A stretch of DNA of 63,981 nt, taken from NCBI GenBank assembly GCA_964485455.1, contig CAZAJU010000001.1, forward strand, positions 1 to 63,981, given 5' to 3'. Shown here piece after piece: positions 44,886 to 54,437 of this stretch; within the stretch, counting starts at the first letter, position 1, and every line of letters starts with the position of its first letter. Source of the DNA: Tissierella_B sp964485455 (GTDB lineage: Bacteria; Bacillota; Clostridia; Tissierellales; Tissierellaceae). The notes beneath the pieces were generated by a model. The model had not been told where the DNA came from. It saw only the letters and a list, made by a program, of their open reading frames with translations, and made no database searches. The translations under genes and the position numbers were made by a program.

Positions 44886-45362
44886 ATGGCATTAAGAGAA
44901 ATTAGATTGGATGGAGATCCTTTGCTTAGGAAGAAATCAAAGGAAATAGTCGAAATAAATGATCGAATTAAGACATTATTAAATGATATGGTAGAAACTA
45001 TGATAGATGCCAATGGAGTAGGCCTTGCAGCTCCACAGGTAGGTGTTTTAAGAAGAGCCATAGTTGTAGATATAGGGGAAAGTCCAATTAAGGCGATTAA
45101 TCCCGAGATAATTGAACAGGATGGCTTAGTAGTAGATATAGAGGGGTGTCTTTCAGTGCCAGGGTATTCAGGAACTGTAGAAAGACCTGAAAGAATAAAA
45201 GTAAAATTTATGGATGAAAATGGAGACAACAAGTTAATAGAAGCTACAGGGCTGAGTGCCAGAATATTTTGCCATGAGATTGATCATTTAAATGGAATAT
45301 TATATACAGATAAAGCCAAAGACGTATTTGAAAACAAAGACGAAGAAGTAATTGAGGAGTAG
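44886..45362 (+). CDS. def: Peptide deformylase
   Basis: Def removes the formyl group from new proteins. The 158 residues carry motifs GVGLAAPQVG, EGCLSVPG and HEIDHLNG for the metal site. It pairs with fmt, which adds the formyl group to initiator Met-tRNA, 6 bases downstream. An AGGAGG site precedes the ATG. Confidence 0.97.
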   Translation: MALREIRLDGDPLLRKKSKEIVEINDRIKTLLNDMVETMIDANGVGLAAPQVGVLRRAIVVDIGESPIKAINPEIIEQDGLVVDIEGCLSVPGYSGTVERPERIKVKFMDENGDNKLIEATGLSARIFCHEIDHLNGILYTDKAKDVFENKDEEVIEE

Positions 45363-45367
45363 ATATT

Positions 45368-46297
45368 ATGAAGGCAATATTCATGGGTACACCAGAATTT
45401 GCTGTACCTACACTTGAAAAATTATATAATCAAGGTTATGAGATTGATTTAGTGATTACACAGGAGGATAAACCTAAGGGCAGAGGAAAGAAGCTTCAGC
45501 CAACTCCTGTAAAACAAAAAGCTTTAGATCTTGGATTGAAAGTTTATCAGCCTCATAATGTAAATTCAGTAGAATCTATTGAGATCATAAAGAGTATTTC
45601 ACCAGATTTTATAATTGTGGTGGCTTATGGACAGATTCTTAAAAAGGAAATTCTTGAATCACCAAAATATGGCTGTTACAATGTACATGCATCTATATTA
45701 CCTAAATATAGAGGTGCAGCACCTATTAATTGGGCAATAATTGACGGTGAAGAGGAAACTGGAGTATCCATAATGAGAATGGAAGAGGGCTTAGACTCTG
45801 GAGATACTGTGATAATAGGAAAAACCAAGATAGAAGAGGACGATGATTTTATATCCGTGCATGATAGATTGTCCCAAATGGGTGGTGAATTAATGATAGC
45901 TGCCATGGAGGAAATCCTTCAAGAAAAGGCTGTATTTACTCCACAAGCTCATGAAATGTCAACCTATGCTTCAATGATATTTAAGGATATGGGAAGGATA
46001 GATTGGAAAACTAACGGAAAAGATATCCTTAATAAAATAAGGGGGCTTAAGCCTTGGCCAAATGCTTATACCTATTATGGAGATGAAATGGTAAAAATTC
46101 ATCAAGCTAGCTTTATTAAAAACAAGGTAAATTTGACCTGTGGGACAATAGTTAAAGTAAGTAAAATGGGTATAAATGTATCTGTTAGTGATGGTCAAAT
46201 AATTATTGAAAAGTTACAATTTCCAGGTAAGAAGGTACTGACAGTAGCTCAGTATTTAGCAGGAAATGATATTGAAACAGGAAAAGTATTAGAATAG
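45368..46297 (+). CDS. fmt: Methionyl-tRNA formyltransferase
   Basis: Fmt formylates initiator Met-tRNA with 10-formyl-THF. The 309 residues show MGTPEFAVPTLE and HASILPKYRGAAPINWAI, and a C-terminal tRNA-binding domain. It lies in def-fmt order, and the yugP-like gene follows 12 bases later. Confidence 0.97.
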   Translation: MKAIFMGTPEFAVPTLEKLYNQGYEIDLVITQEDKPKGRGKKLQPTPVKQKALDLGLKVYQPHNVNSVESIEIIKSISPDFIIVVAYGQILKKEILESPKYGCYNVHASILPKYRGAAPINWAIIDGEEETGVSIMRMEEGLDSGDTVIIGKTKIEEDDDFISVHDRLSQMGGELMIAAMEEILQEKAVFTPQAHEMSTYASMIFKDMGRIDWKTNGKDILNKIRGLKPWPNAYTYYGDEMVKIHQASFIKNKVNLTCGTIVKVSKMGINVSVSDGQIIIEKLQFPGKKVLTVAQYLAGNDIETGKVLE

Positions 46298-46309
46298 GAA
46301 GGTGATATT

Positions 46310-47005
46310 ATGTATGGTAATGCTATGTATGGAGGCTATTATAGCTCCTATATAATCTTTGTTCTTCCAGCTCTTTTATTTGCTGGATATGCTCAGATGA
46401 AGATAAATAGTACGTTTAATAAATACCTTAAAATTAATAGCAATACAAACCTTACAGGACTTCAAGCTGCAAGGATGATACTAGATAGAAATGGTCTATA
46501 TGATGTACAGATAGAGCCGGTAAGTGGAAATTTAACTGACCACTATGATCCTAGAACTAGAGTATTAAGGTTATCACGAAATGTATATGGAGGTAGCAGT
46601 ATAGCAGCCATGAGCGTAGCTGCCCATGAGGTAGGTCATGCTATACAGCATTCTGATGGATATTTTCCGCTAATGCTTAGAAATAACATAGCACCTATAG
46701 CCAATATAGGCTCAAGAATGGTATGGCTTTTCATAATCCTAGGATTTGTAATAAGCCCATTCTTTATAGATATTGGAATAGCTTTATTTCTTGGGGTAGT
46801 ATTATTTCAGGTAGTCACTCTTCCTGTAGAATTCAATGCAAGCAGAAGAGCTTTAGCACAGCTTGAAAATGGAATATTGCCTACAGAAAATTTAAAACCT
46901 GCTAAACAAGTTCTAAATGCTGCAGCTCTAACTTATGTAGCAGCAACTCTTACAGCAATAGGAGAGCTATTAAGAATTTTATATATGACTAGAAGAAGAG
47001 ATTAG
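46310..47005 (+). CDS. YugP-like zinc metallopeptidase of the membrane
   Basis: A 231-residue membrane protein with a zinc site HEVGHAIQH in its middle and helices at about 7-25, 133-165 and 185-220. It matches the YugP family of neutral zinc proteases (DUF2227-like, formerly hypothetical). The substrate is unknown. It sits between fmt and rsmB as in many clostridia. Confidence 0.9.
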   Translation: MYGNAMYGGYYSSYIIFVLPALLFAGYAQMKINSTFNKYLKINSNTNLTGLQAARMILDRNGLYDVQIEPVSGNLTDHYDPRTRVLRLSRNVYGGSSIAAMSVAAHEVGHAIQHSDGYFPLMLRNNIAPIANIGSRMVWLFIILGFVISPFFIDIGIALFLGVVLFQVVTLPVEFNASRRALAQLENGILPTENLKPAKQVLNAAALTYVAATLTAIGELLRILYMTRRRD

Positions 47006-47014
47006 AGGGTTATT

Positions 47015-48355
47015 ATGAGTATAAATGCTAGAAGTATTGCTTTGAAAATCCTAATGGATGTAAATGAAAAAAAGGGGTATTCAAATTTATCTATAACAAA
47101 ACACCTGAATGGTGAAATAACGCAGCAAGATGAGAACTTAATTAGGGAGCTAGTATATGGAGTTTTAGAAAATATCCTCTATATCGATTATATTATATCT
47201 AAAGCATCTAAGGTAAAACTAAATAAGATTCATCCTACAATAAAGGATATTCTTAGACTTGGAATTTACCAAGTAGCCTTTATGGATAGAATACCAGATA
47301 GCGCAGCTGTTAATGAATCTGTAAAACTTGCTAAGAAATATGGCCATATGGGGACAGTAGGGTTTGTAAATGGAGTTCTTAGGTCAATTAGCCGTAATAA
47401 AGAAGAATTTTTGGCAATAGATATAAAGGATAGAGTAAAGTTTTTAAGCATTAAATATTCACATCCTGAAGAATTAGTTAAGAGGTTTATAAAAGATTTT
47501 GGAAAAGAATTTACAGAGGAACTATTGAAGGCTAATAATTCCACTCCACTTTTAAATATAAGAGTAAATACTCTTAAAACAAATAAGGAAGATCTTAGGA
47601 GAAAATTGGAGGCTAAGGGTTTTAACATATCAGATGGAAACTTTGCTGACGATGCCCTAGTAGTTCACAATCCATTAAGAATAACGAGTTTAATAGAGTT
47701 TCAAGATGGCTTATTCACCATACAAGATGAAAGTAGTATGCTTGTAGCACAAATATTGGATCCCAAAGAAGGTTCATTGGTACTAGATGTGTGTAGTGCG
47801 CCTGGGGGTAAGTCCACTCATATTGCCCAACACATGAATAATAAAGGGCTTATTATATCTAGAGATATTTTTGATCACAAAATTAAATTAATTAATGAGA
47901 ATGCCAAGAGGCTAGGGATTGATATTATAAAAGCTGAGGTCTTTAATGCACTGGATTTGGATGATAAGTTAATAGGAAAAGTCGATTATGTGCTAGTTGA
48001 TGCACCATGTTCAGGTCTTGGACTTATAAGGAGGAAGCCCGAGATTAAATGGAGTAGGACTTCTGATGACATTGATGAATTGTCTAAATTACAGGAGAAT
48101 ATCTTAGAAAAGGCAAAGCATTATTTAAAAGTAGGAGGCATTTTGATTTATAGTACTTGCACAATTTTAGATCAGGAGAACATTGAAGTCGTTAATAGAT
48201 TCCTTGGAAACAACAAGGATTTTAAAGCTGTAGAACTAAATCACCAAAGCCTAAATGGTAAATTTGAAACTTTAAGTAAAGGCTACATCCAACTTTATCC
48301 TAATAAACATAATACTGATGGCTTTTTTATAGCCAAAATGGTTAAAGAGAGATAG
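47015..48355 (+). CDS. rsmB: 16S rRNA (cytosine(967)-C(5))-methyltransferase RsmB
   Basis: RsmB methylates C967 of 16S rRNA. The 446 residues have an N-terminal NusB-like domain (about 1-130) and a SAM domain with CSAPGGKSTH, VDAPCSG and STCT motifs. It is in the def-fmt-rsmB-rlmN-prpC-prkC run of Firmicutes. Confidence 0.96.
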   Translation: MSINARSIALKILMDVNEKKGYSNLSITKHLNGEITQQDENLIRELVYGVLENILYIDYIISKASKVKLNKIHPTIKDILRLGIYQVAFMDRIPDSAAVNESVKLAKKYGHMGTVGFVNGVLRSISRNKEEFLAIDIKDRVKFLSIKYSHPEELVKRFIKDFGKEFTEELLKANNSTPLLNIRVNTLKTNKEDLRRKLEAKGFNISDGNFADDALVVHNPLRITSLIEFQDGLFTIQDESSMLVAQILDPKEGSLVLDVCSAPGGKSTHIAQHMNNKGLIISRDIFDHKIKLINENAKRLGIDIIKAEVFNALDLDDKLIGKVDYVLVDAPCSGLGLIRRKPEIKWSRTSDDIDELSKLQENILEKAKHYLKVGGILIYSTCTILDQENIEVVNRFLGNNKDFKAVELNHQSLNGKFETLSKGYIQLYPNKHNTDGFFIAKMVKER

Positions 48356-48406
48356 ATTAATTGTGCTATGTTATGTATAATATTTAATTAGGATAGAGGT
48401 GGTAAA

Positions 48407-49444
48407 ATGAATAAAATTGAAATAAACAGCCTAACCCTCCCAGAGTTAAAATCATTTATGAAGGAAATTGGTGAAAAGGCCTTTAGGGGTGAGCAGGTTT
48501 TTTCATATTTTAATAGAAATAGGAAGTTGGATTTAAATGAATTAAATCTTCTTCCTCAAGATTTGAGATCCAAATTATTGGAATTAGTTATTGTTAAAAA
48601 GATAAATTTACTTGAAAGATTTGATTCCAAGCAGGATAAAACCAACAAATATCTATTCCAATTAGAAGATGGCAACATAATCGAAAGTGTTTTTATGGAG
48701 TATAAGCACGGAAACACAGCATGCATATCCACCCAAGTCGGGTGTAAGATGGGATGCGCTTTTTGTGCTTCCACTAAAGAAGGACTTATTAGAAATTTAA
48801 GTGCTTCTGAAATGGCAAATCAGATATATATGATGGAAATAGATAGGGGATTAGAAATCTCGAATATAGTCTTAATGGGAAGTGGAGAACCCCTTGATAA
48901 TTATGATAATGTATTAAAATTTATAAATATAATCCATGATGAAAAGGGACATAACACTAGTCTTAGAAATATTACCCTTTCTACTTGCGGGCTAGTACCT
49001 AAGATATATGATCTAGCAAAGGAGAATTTACCTATAACTTTATCCATATCACTTCATTCCCCTTTTGATGAAGAAAGAATGAAGATTATGCCCATAGCAA
49101 GAAAATATAAATTAAAGGAAATTATTGAAGCTTGTAAGTATTATGGGGATTCAAATAATAGAAGGATAACCTTCGAATATACACTCATAGAAGGTGTAAA
49201 TGATGGCGATAAAGAAGTTAATGAGCTTTCGAAAATATTAAAAGGTATTAACGCACATATAAATTTGATACCGCTAAATCCAATAAAAGAGTATGAAATG
49301 GAGAGGCCTGAGAGATTGAATGTTGAAAGGTTCCAGAAGATGCTCTTAAGAAATAATTTGCCTGCAACAATCAGGAGGGAAATGGGTAGCGATATAAGTG
49401 CATCTTGTGGTCAATTAAGAAGAAGTGTGATTGAGAAAGAATAA
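48407..49444 (+). CDS. rlmN: Dual-specificity RNA methyltransferase RlmN
   Basis: RlmN adds a methyl to A2503 of 23S rRNA and A37 of some tRNAs by radical SAM chemistry. The motif CKMGCAFC (Cys-x3-Cys-x2-Cys) is present with a late SCGQLR. A TATAAT (48376-48381) lies in the 51-base gap upstream, so it may have its own promoter. 345 residues. Confidence 0.96.
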   Translation: MNKIEINSLTLPELKSFMKEIGEKAFRGEQVFSYFNRNRKLDLNELNLLPQDLRSKLLELVIVKKINLLERFDSKQDKTNKYLFQLEDGNIIESVFMEYKHGNTACISTQVGCKMGCAFCASTKEGLIRNLSASEMANQIYMMEIDRGLEISNIVLMGSGEPLDNYDNVLKFINIIHDEKGHNTSLRNITLSTCGLVPKIYDLAKENLPITLSISLHSPFDEERMKIMPIARKYKLKEIIEACKYYGDSNNRRITFEYTLIEGVNDGDKEVNELSKILKGINAHINLIPLNPIKEYEMERPERLNVERFQKMLLRNNLPATIRREMGSDISASCGQLRRSVIEKE

Positions 49445-49460
49445 ATCTTGAGGTGATACG

Positions 49461-50213
49461 ATGATTGTTGGAGCAGTTAGTGACATAGGATTGAGAAGAG
49501 AGAGCAATCAAGATTCTATGTTTGTATCTACTGATTTAGAATTTCCCTTATTTGTTGTGGCAGATGGAATGGGTGGTCACAACGCTGGAGATTTAGCAAG
49601 CTCCATGGCAGTTGAAGGAATGATTATGTTTCTTAAAGAGAATAGGGGAAGATTGAAAAAAGAGAATGAAATAAAGAAATGTATTAGAGAAGCGATAGAA
49701 TATGTAAATAATAAAATCTATCTTAAATCATTGGAATCAACTGAATTCAATGGAATGGGAACTACTTTAACCACTGTGTTTATAGATAAAAAAAGACTCT
49801 ATATTGGTCATGTTGGTGATAGTAGGGCTTACTTGATAAGAGATAATAATTTGAATAAATTAACTGAGGACCATACCCTTGTAAATGAGCTTATTAAAAA
49901 AGGAAGTATAAGTGTCGAAGAAGCTATCAAACATCCGCAGCGTAACTTAATTACAAGAGCTGTTGGTACAAGCTGTGATATAATATCCGACATAACTACA
50001 GTTGATAAAATGCCTAAGGATATTATAATTCTTTGTAGTGACGGTCTTACTAATATGATAGATGAGGAAATTATCTTGAGAATTGTTCAGCAATATGATA
50101 ATAAGGATATGAATAATATTTGTAATATATTAGTAAGGTTGGCTATAGAAAATGGCGGAAAAGATAATATTACAGTCATAGGGATTAATTTGGATAATGA
50201 GGTGTTAATATGA
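49461..50213 (+). CDS. prpC: Stp1/PrpC-type serine/threonine protein phosphatase (PP2C)
   Basis: A PP2C phosphatase of 250 residues with metal motifs DGMGGHNAGD and HVGDSR and SDGLTNM. It opposes the PASTA kinase encoded next; the stop TGA overlaps the prkC start (ATGA), so translation is probably coupled. This is the standard phosphatase-kinase pair that controls growth and germination in spore-formers. Confidence 0.95.
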   Translation: MIVGAVSDIGLRRESNQDSMFVSTDLEFPLFVVADGMGGHNAGDLASSMAVEGMIMFLKENRGRLKKENEIKKCIREAIEYVNNKIYLKSLESTEFNGMGTTLTTVFIDKKRLYIGHVGDSRAYLIRDNNLNKLTEDHTLVNELIKKGSISVEEAIKHPQRNLITRAVGTSCDIISDITTVDKMPKDIIILCSDGLTNMIDEEIILRIVQQYDNKDMNNICNILVRLAIENGGKDNITVIGINLDNEVLI

Positions 50214-52165
50214 TAGGGTCTATGTTAGGTAATAGATATGAGATAATTGAGAAGGTTGGAGAAGGAGGAATGGCCCTAGTTTATAAAGCAAAATGCCATC
50301 TACTCAATAGATTTGTTGCAATAAAAGTACTAAGAGATGAGTTTACTGAAGACGAGGACTTTATAAGAAAATTTAGACGAGAATCTCAGGCAGCTGCCAG
50401 CCTTTCCCATCCTAATATTCTAAATATATATGATGTAGGTGTAGAGGAGTTAGAAGGTAAGAAAGTCTATTATATTGTAATGGAATTAATCAATGGAAAA
50501 ACCCTGAAAGAGCTTATTAAGAGCAAAGGAAAGCTAAGTCCTAGTGAGACTGTAGAATATTCCATACAGATAGCTGAGGCTCTTAAACATGCTCATAGAA
50601 ATCATATTGTACATAGGGACATTAAACCCCATAATATGATGATTACAGAGGATAATAGAATAAAGGTTACTGATTTTGGAATAGCAAGGGCTGTAACATC
50701 TTCTACAGTTACTACGACTTCTAATGTTTTAGGCAGCGTTCACTATTTTTCACCTGAGCAGGCTAGAGGTGGATATACCGATGAAAAATCGGATATATAT
50801 TCCCTAGGAATTGTGATGTATGAAATGATTACAGGAAAAGTTCCATATGATGGCGATAGTCCAATAAGTGTTGCACTTAAGCATATACAAAGTGAAATCG
50901 TAGCTCCATCGGATTTGGACTCTACTATACCAAGTAATCTTGAATCCATAATATTAAAGTGTATCCAGAAAAGGCAAAGCGATAGATATGCAAATGTAAC
51001 AGACCTTATCCAAGATTTAAGGGCATTGAAAAGCTTTGGAAGCTTGCCTGTAAATGATACTGAAGTTGATTCAGCAACTAGAATTATACCGGTATTGGAT
51101 ATTAAAGAGGATGAACAAGTAGAAAAGCCTAATCAAAGGAAGCAGAATAAGTCAGTAAATAATAAGGAAGCTAAGAAAAAAGAAGGTGGCGGATTTGTAG
51201 TATTCTTAGGGATTCTACTTGCTTTTTTACTTGCAACGGGGATTTTCTTTGGATATGCAAGGTTTAAGGATTTCTTGGCTGTTGAAGAAGTTAAAATGAT
51301 TAATATTGTAGGAATGCAAGAGGAACAAGCTAAAGAGGAATTAGAAAATTTAGGGCTAAAGCTTAACGTAACCGACAGAGTAAAGAGTAGTGAGTATGGA
51401 TCTGGTGAAATAATGTATCAGTCAGTTGAAGCTGATACCAATGTTAAGAGCGGATTTACTATAGATGTTACTGTGAGTACAGGTGAGGATTTAACCTCTG
51501 TACCGCTAGTAATAAATAAGACCCTTGAGGAAGCTGAGGCTATGATAAAGGCAGCTGACCTTCAAGTGGGGCAGATTGACCCTGAATTCCATGAAAGCAT
51601 TCCAAAGGGAAGTGTAATCCGACAGGATCCAGAGGCATTAACTGATAAGGTGCCAGGCTCTAGGGTTAATCTTGTAGTAAGCGAAGGACCTGAAGTAAAA
51701 GCTGTAATAATGCCTGATTTAAGAAATTCAACTATAGTTGAAGCAAAAAATGCAATTGTAGAATTAGGTCTTGTTGTTGGAGATGTAACTCCACAACCTA
51801 GCGATAGTGTAGCAAAGGATAAGGTTATATGGCAGTCTTATGAAAAAGGAACTGAGCTAGAAACAGGAACTGCTGTCGATTTATATATTAGTTCTGGACC
51901 TACAGAAACGAATAAACCAAATCCAGAGGAAGAACCTAAAGATAGAATAGTTATGACAACCATAACTTTAGAACCTAACTATGATAAGGCAGAAACACAG
52001 ATTAAAGTCATAAGAAATCAGGATGGAGAGACTACTGTTGTTCATAATAAGATTCATAAGGCAGAAGATGGCATTATTGTATTAACTTTTGAAAGCAAAG
52101 TAGGTGCAACCTTCGATATCCTTAGAGATGGAACTTATGAAGGAACTACACCACCTGCACAATAG
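50210..52165 (+). CDS. prkC: Stk1/PrkC-type PASTA serine/threonine kinase
   Basis: A 651-residue membrane kinase: kinase domain (about 10-270; HRDIKPHN, DFG), linker, a transmembrane helix (about 328-348), three PASTA repeats (about 355-565) that bind muropeptides, and an extra C-terminal tail of about 80 residues with ordered strands. In Bacillus PrkC signals germination from peptidoglycan. It overlaps prpC by 4 bases, and rsgA follows. Confidence 0.95.
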   Translation: MIGSMLGNRYEIIEKVGEGGMALVYKAKCHLLNRFVAIKVLRDEFTEDEDFIRKFRRESQAAASLSHPNILNIYDVGVEELEGKKVYYIVMELINGKTLKELIKSKGKLSPSETVEYSIQIAEALKHAHRNHIVHRDIKPHNMMITEDNRIKVTDFGIARAVTSSTVTTTSNVLGSVHYFSPEQARGGYTDEKSDIYSLGIVMYEMITGKVPYDGDSPISVALKHIQSEIVAPSDLDSTIPSNLESIILKCIQKRQSDRYANVTDLIQDLRALKSFGSLPVNDTEVDSATRIIPVLDIKEDEQVEKPNQRKQNKSVNNKEAKKKEGGGFVVFLGILLAFLLATGIFFGYARFKDFLAVEEVKMINIVGMQEEQAKEELENLGLKLNVTDRVKSSEYGSGEIMYQSVEADTNVKSGFTIDVTVSTGEDLTSVPLVINKTLEEAEAMIKAADLQVGQIDPEFHESIPKGSVIRQDPEALTDKVPGSRVNLVVSEGPEVKAVIMPDLRNSTIVEAKNAIVELGLVVGDVTPQPSDSVAKDKVIWQSYEKGTELETGTAVDLYISSGPTETNKPNPEEEPKDRIVMTTITLEPNYDKAETQIKVIRNQDGETTVVHNKIHKAEDGIIVLTFESKVGATFDILRDGTYEGTTPPAQ

Positions 52166-52175
52166 AGAGGTAGAG

Positions 52176-53051
52176 ATGATAGAGGGAATAATCATAAAAG
52201 GAATTGGCGGTTTTTACTACGTAAAGACTGAGGATAGAGTTGTTGAATCGAGAGCAAGAGGAATATTAAGAGAAGAAGGTATTACTCCACTGGTTGGAGA
52301 TAGAGTTAGAATTAGAATAAGCTCCGAAGATAATTCTGGATATATAGAAGAGATACTGGAGAGAAAGAATGAACTAATAAGACCTCCAGTTGCCAATATT
52401 ACCCAAGCTATCATAGTCATGAGTGTAAAGAAGCCAGATTTAAATACCTGGCTTCTAGATAAATTTCTCATGATGGCAGAGCATAAAGGCTTAAGTATAG
52501 TCATCTGCTTTAATAAGTTAGATCTTTCAGAAAAGGAAATTAATAGATTAAAAGGTATATATGAATTAGCAGGGTATAAGGTTATAATTACAAGTACTCT
52601 TCTAGATATTGGGATAGAAGAGCTTAAAGAGGCTTTAAAGGATAATGTAACAGTATTTGCAGGCCCGTCAGGCGTAGGGAAGTCCTCCCTCTTAAATAGG
52701 ATTAATGAAGACTTTAATCGGGAAACAGGGGTTGTTAGCGCCAAATCCAAGAGGGGTAAACACACTACTAGAAGTGTGGAGCTTCTGGAACTTGGTGACA
52801 ATTCCTATGTCCTTGATACTCCAGGCTTTAGTTCCTTGGACCTAAGCTTTATAGAGGATGCTTCAGATGTAAAACAATATTTTAGGGAGATAAAGGAGCA
52901 TGGAAAAAATTGTAGATTTTTGAGCTGCCTTCACGATAAAGAGCCAGATTGTGCTGTTAAAATGGCTGTAGAAAAAGGGATAATAGATGAGGATAGGTAT
53001 AAAAATTACTTGCTTCTTCTTAATGAAATAAAAAATACTAGGAGGTACTAG
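52176..53051 (+). CDS. rsgA: Small ribosomal subunit biogenesis GTPase RsgA
   Basis: A 291-residue circularly permuted GTPase: OB-fold (about 1-65), G domain with NKLD and P-loop GPSGVGKSS, and a C-terminal zinc finger (C, C, H, C in CRFLSCLHDKEPDC). A longer reading from 52104 lies inside prkC; AGAGGTAGAG places the start at the ATG at 52176. rpe follows directly. Confidence 0.95.
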   Translation: MIEGIIIKGIGGFYYVKTEDRVVESRARGILREEGITPLVGDRVRIRISSEDNSGYIEEILERKNELIRPPVANITQAIIVMSVKKPDLNTWLLDKFLMMAEHKGLSIVICFNKLDLSEKEINRLKGIYELAGYKVIITSTLLDIGIEELKEALKDNVTVFAGPSGVGKSSLLNRINEDFNRETGVVSAKSKRGKHTTRSVELLELGDNSYVLDTPGFSSLDLSFIEDASDVKQYFREIKEHGKNCRFLSCLHDKEPDCAVKMAVEKGIIDEDRYKNYLLLLNEIKNTRRY

Positions 53052-53052
53052 A

Positions 53053-53706
53053 ATGGCAAAAATAGCACCAAGTCTATTATCTGCAGACTTTGCTAATTTG
53101 ACTGAAGAAATTAGAAAGATAGAAAAGGGAGGGGCAGATTATTTACATCTTGATGTTATGGATGGAATATTTGTACCAAATATAACCTTTGGACCCCCAG
53201 TAATTAAAAGTCTTAGAAAGGTAACAGAGATGCCTTTTGATGTACACCTTATGATAGATAAACCTGAGCGGTTCATAAAGGATTTCTCAGACGCTGGGGC
53301 TAACATACTTACTGTTCACCCAGAGGCTAGCGTTCATCTTCATAGAACTATTCAGGAAATAAAATCCTATGGTATGAAGGCAGGAGTATCCTTGAATCCT
53401 TCAACTGATTTAAGTGTGCTAAACTACATTATTGATGATTTAGATTTAATTCTTGTTATGACTGTGAATCCAGGATTTGGAGGGCAGAGCTTTATTAATT
53501 CTATGATTGATAAGATAAAAGCATTGCGAACTATGATAGATGGTAAAGGTTTAGATATCATATTAGAAGTAGATGGTGGTGTTAAGCTTTCTAACGCTAA
53601 GAAATTAGTGGAATTAGGAGTAGATTTACTAGTAGCTGGAAGTGAAGTTTTTGGTGCAGAGGACGTAGAACAAAGAACTAGAGATTTTAAGAATCTTATT
53701 GATTAA
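53053..53706 (+). CDS. rpe: Ribulose-phosphate 3-epimerase
   Basis: Rpe links ribulose-5-P and xylulose-5-P in the pentose phosphate pathway. The 217 residues show SLLSADFANL, HLDVMDGIFVPNITFG and TVNPGFGGQ. It follows rsgA as in most Firmicutes, with AGGAGG before the ATG. The TPP riboswitch begins about 40 bases later. Confidence 0.96.
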   Translation: MAKIAPSLLSADFANLTEEIRKIEKGGADYLHLDVMDGIFVPNITFGPPVIKSLRKVTEMPFDVHLMIDKPERFIKDFSDAGANILTVHPEASVHLHRTIQEIKSYGMKAGVSLNPSTDLSVLNYIIDDLDLILVMTVNPGFGGQSFINSMIDKIKALRTMIDGKGLDIILEVDGGVKLSNAKKLVELGVDLLVAGSEVFGAEDVEQRTRDFKNLID

Positions 53707-53743
53707 ACAATTTATCTATGATATATTAATAAAAAAACAAATT

Positions 53744-53832
53744 AACCACTAGGGGCGCGATATGCTGAGAGAAGACTAATGTCTTTGACCCTTATGACCT
53801 GAACTAGGTAATACTAGCGGAGGGAAGTGTGT
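53744..53832 (+). promoter_or_regulatory. TPP riboswitch (THI box) controlling thiT
   Basis: The conserved TPP elements are all present: ACTAGGGGCGC near 53748, GCTGAGA (53764-53770), GACCCTTATGACCTGA (53787-53802) and a 3' part with CTAGCGGAGGGAAG. A terminator (53845-53868) follows, so TPP binding should stop thiT transcription. It controls thiT and probably thiN. Confidence 0.95.
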
Positions 53833-53844
53833 GTATGCCATTAT

Positions 53845-53868
53845 ACCACTCCTTTGAGTGGTTTTTTT
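53845..53868 (+). terminator. TPP riboswitch terminator
   Basis: A 7-bp stem (53845-53851 with 53856-53862, loop CTTT) is followed by a run of T. It is the expression platform of the riboswitch. Confidence 0.85.
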
Positions 53869-53892
53869 GTTAGACAAAAGGAGATGGTTAAT

Positions 53893-54435
53893 ATGAGGAA
53901 AAAAATTAGTATTAGAATGGTTACTGAGGGTGGGATGATGCTTGCTTTGGCTGTACTATTGAATCAGTTCAAGATATATCAAGCACCTAATGGAGGTAGC
54001 GTTTCGGCAGGGAGCATGATTCCATTAATGGTATTTGCACTAAGGTGGGGAATGGGTCCCGGATTTATAGTTGGAGCCACCTATGGTTTAATGGATTTTA
54101 TATTTAAGCCATATTTCTATCATCCAGTACAGTTTTTGCTTGATTATATATTGGCTTTTGGACTTCTAGGTTTAGCAGGTATTGGAAATACTAAAAAGGA
54201 TAATTCTTCAACATCTATGATGGTAATCGGGGTGATTCTAGGAATTGGAGGAAGGATGGTTTCTCATATTCTCTCAGGGGTTGTTTTCTTTGCTGAATAT
54301 GCTGGCGATCAAAATCCTTGGGTTTATTCAATTATTTATAATGGAAGCTATCTGATTCCAGAGTTGATTATCTCTCTTGGTGTCTTATTATTGATTTGGA
54401 AGCCATTGAGAAAATATTTAAATAATAAGGGGTAA
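53893..54435 (+). CDS. thiT: Energy-coupled thiamine transporter ThiT
   Basis: ThiT is the thiamine-binding S component of an ECF transporter; the A and T subunits are not encoded in the window. The 180 residues have several helices and VTEGGMMLALAVLL plus FKPYFYHPVQFLLDY. A longer reading starts within the riboswitch (53827) and is rejected; AAAGGAG (53877-53883) supports the ATG at 53893. thiN follows 2 bases later. Confidence 0.94.
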   Translation: MRKKISIRMVTEGGMMLALAVLLNQFKIYQAPNGGSVSAGSMIPLMVFALRWGMGPGFIVGATYGLMDFIFKPYFYHPVQFLLDYILAFGLLGLAGIGNTKKDNSSTSMMVIGVILGIGGRMVSHILSGVVFFAEYAGDQNPWVYSIIYNGSYLIPELIISLGVLLLIWKPLRKYLNNKG

Positions 54436-54437
54436 AC

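Noticed and set aside
52217..52801. Long open frame of 194 codons on the - strand
   Set aside because: It lies wholly inside rsgA in another frame, and its translation has no family features. It is a shadow of the real gene.
53827..53892. Longer N-terminus of thiT
   Set aside because: It would translate the 3' end of the TPP riboswitch and its terminator; a good ribosome binding site supports the ATG at 53893.
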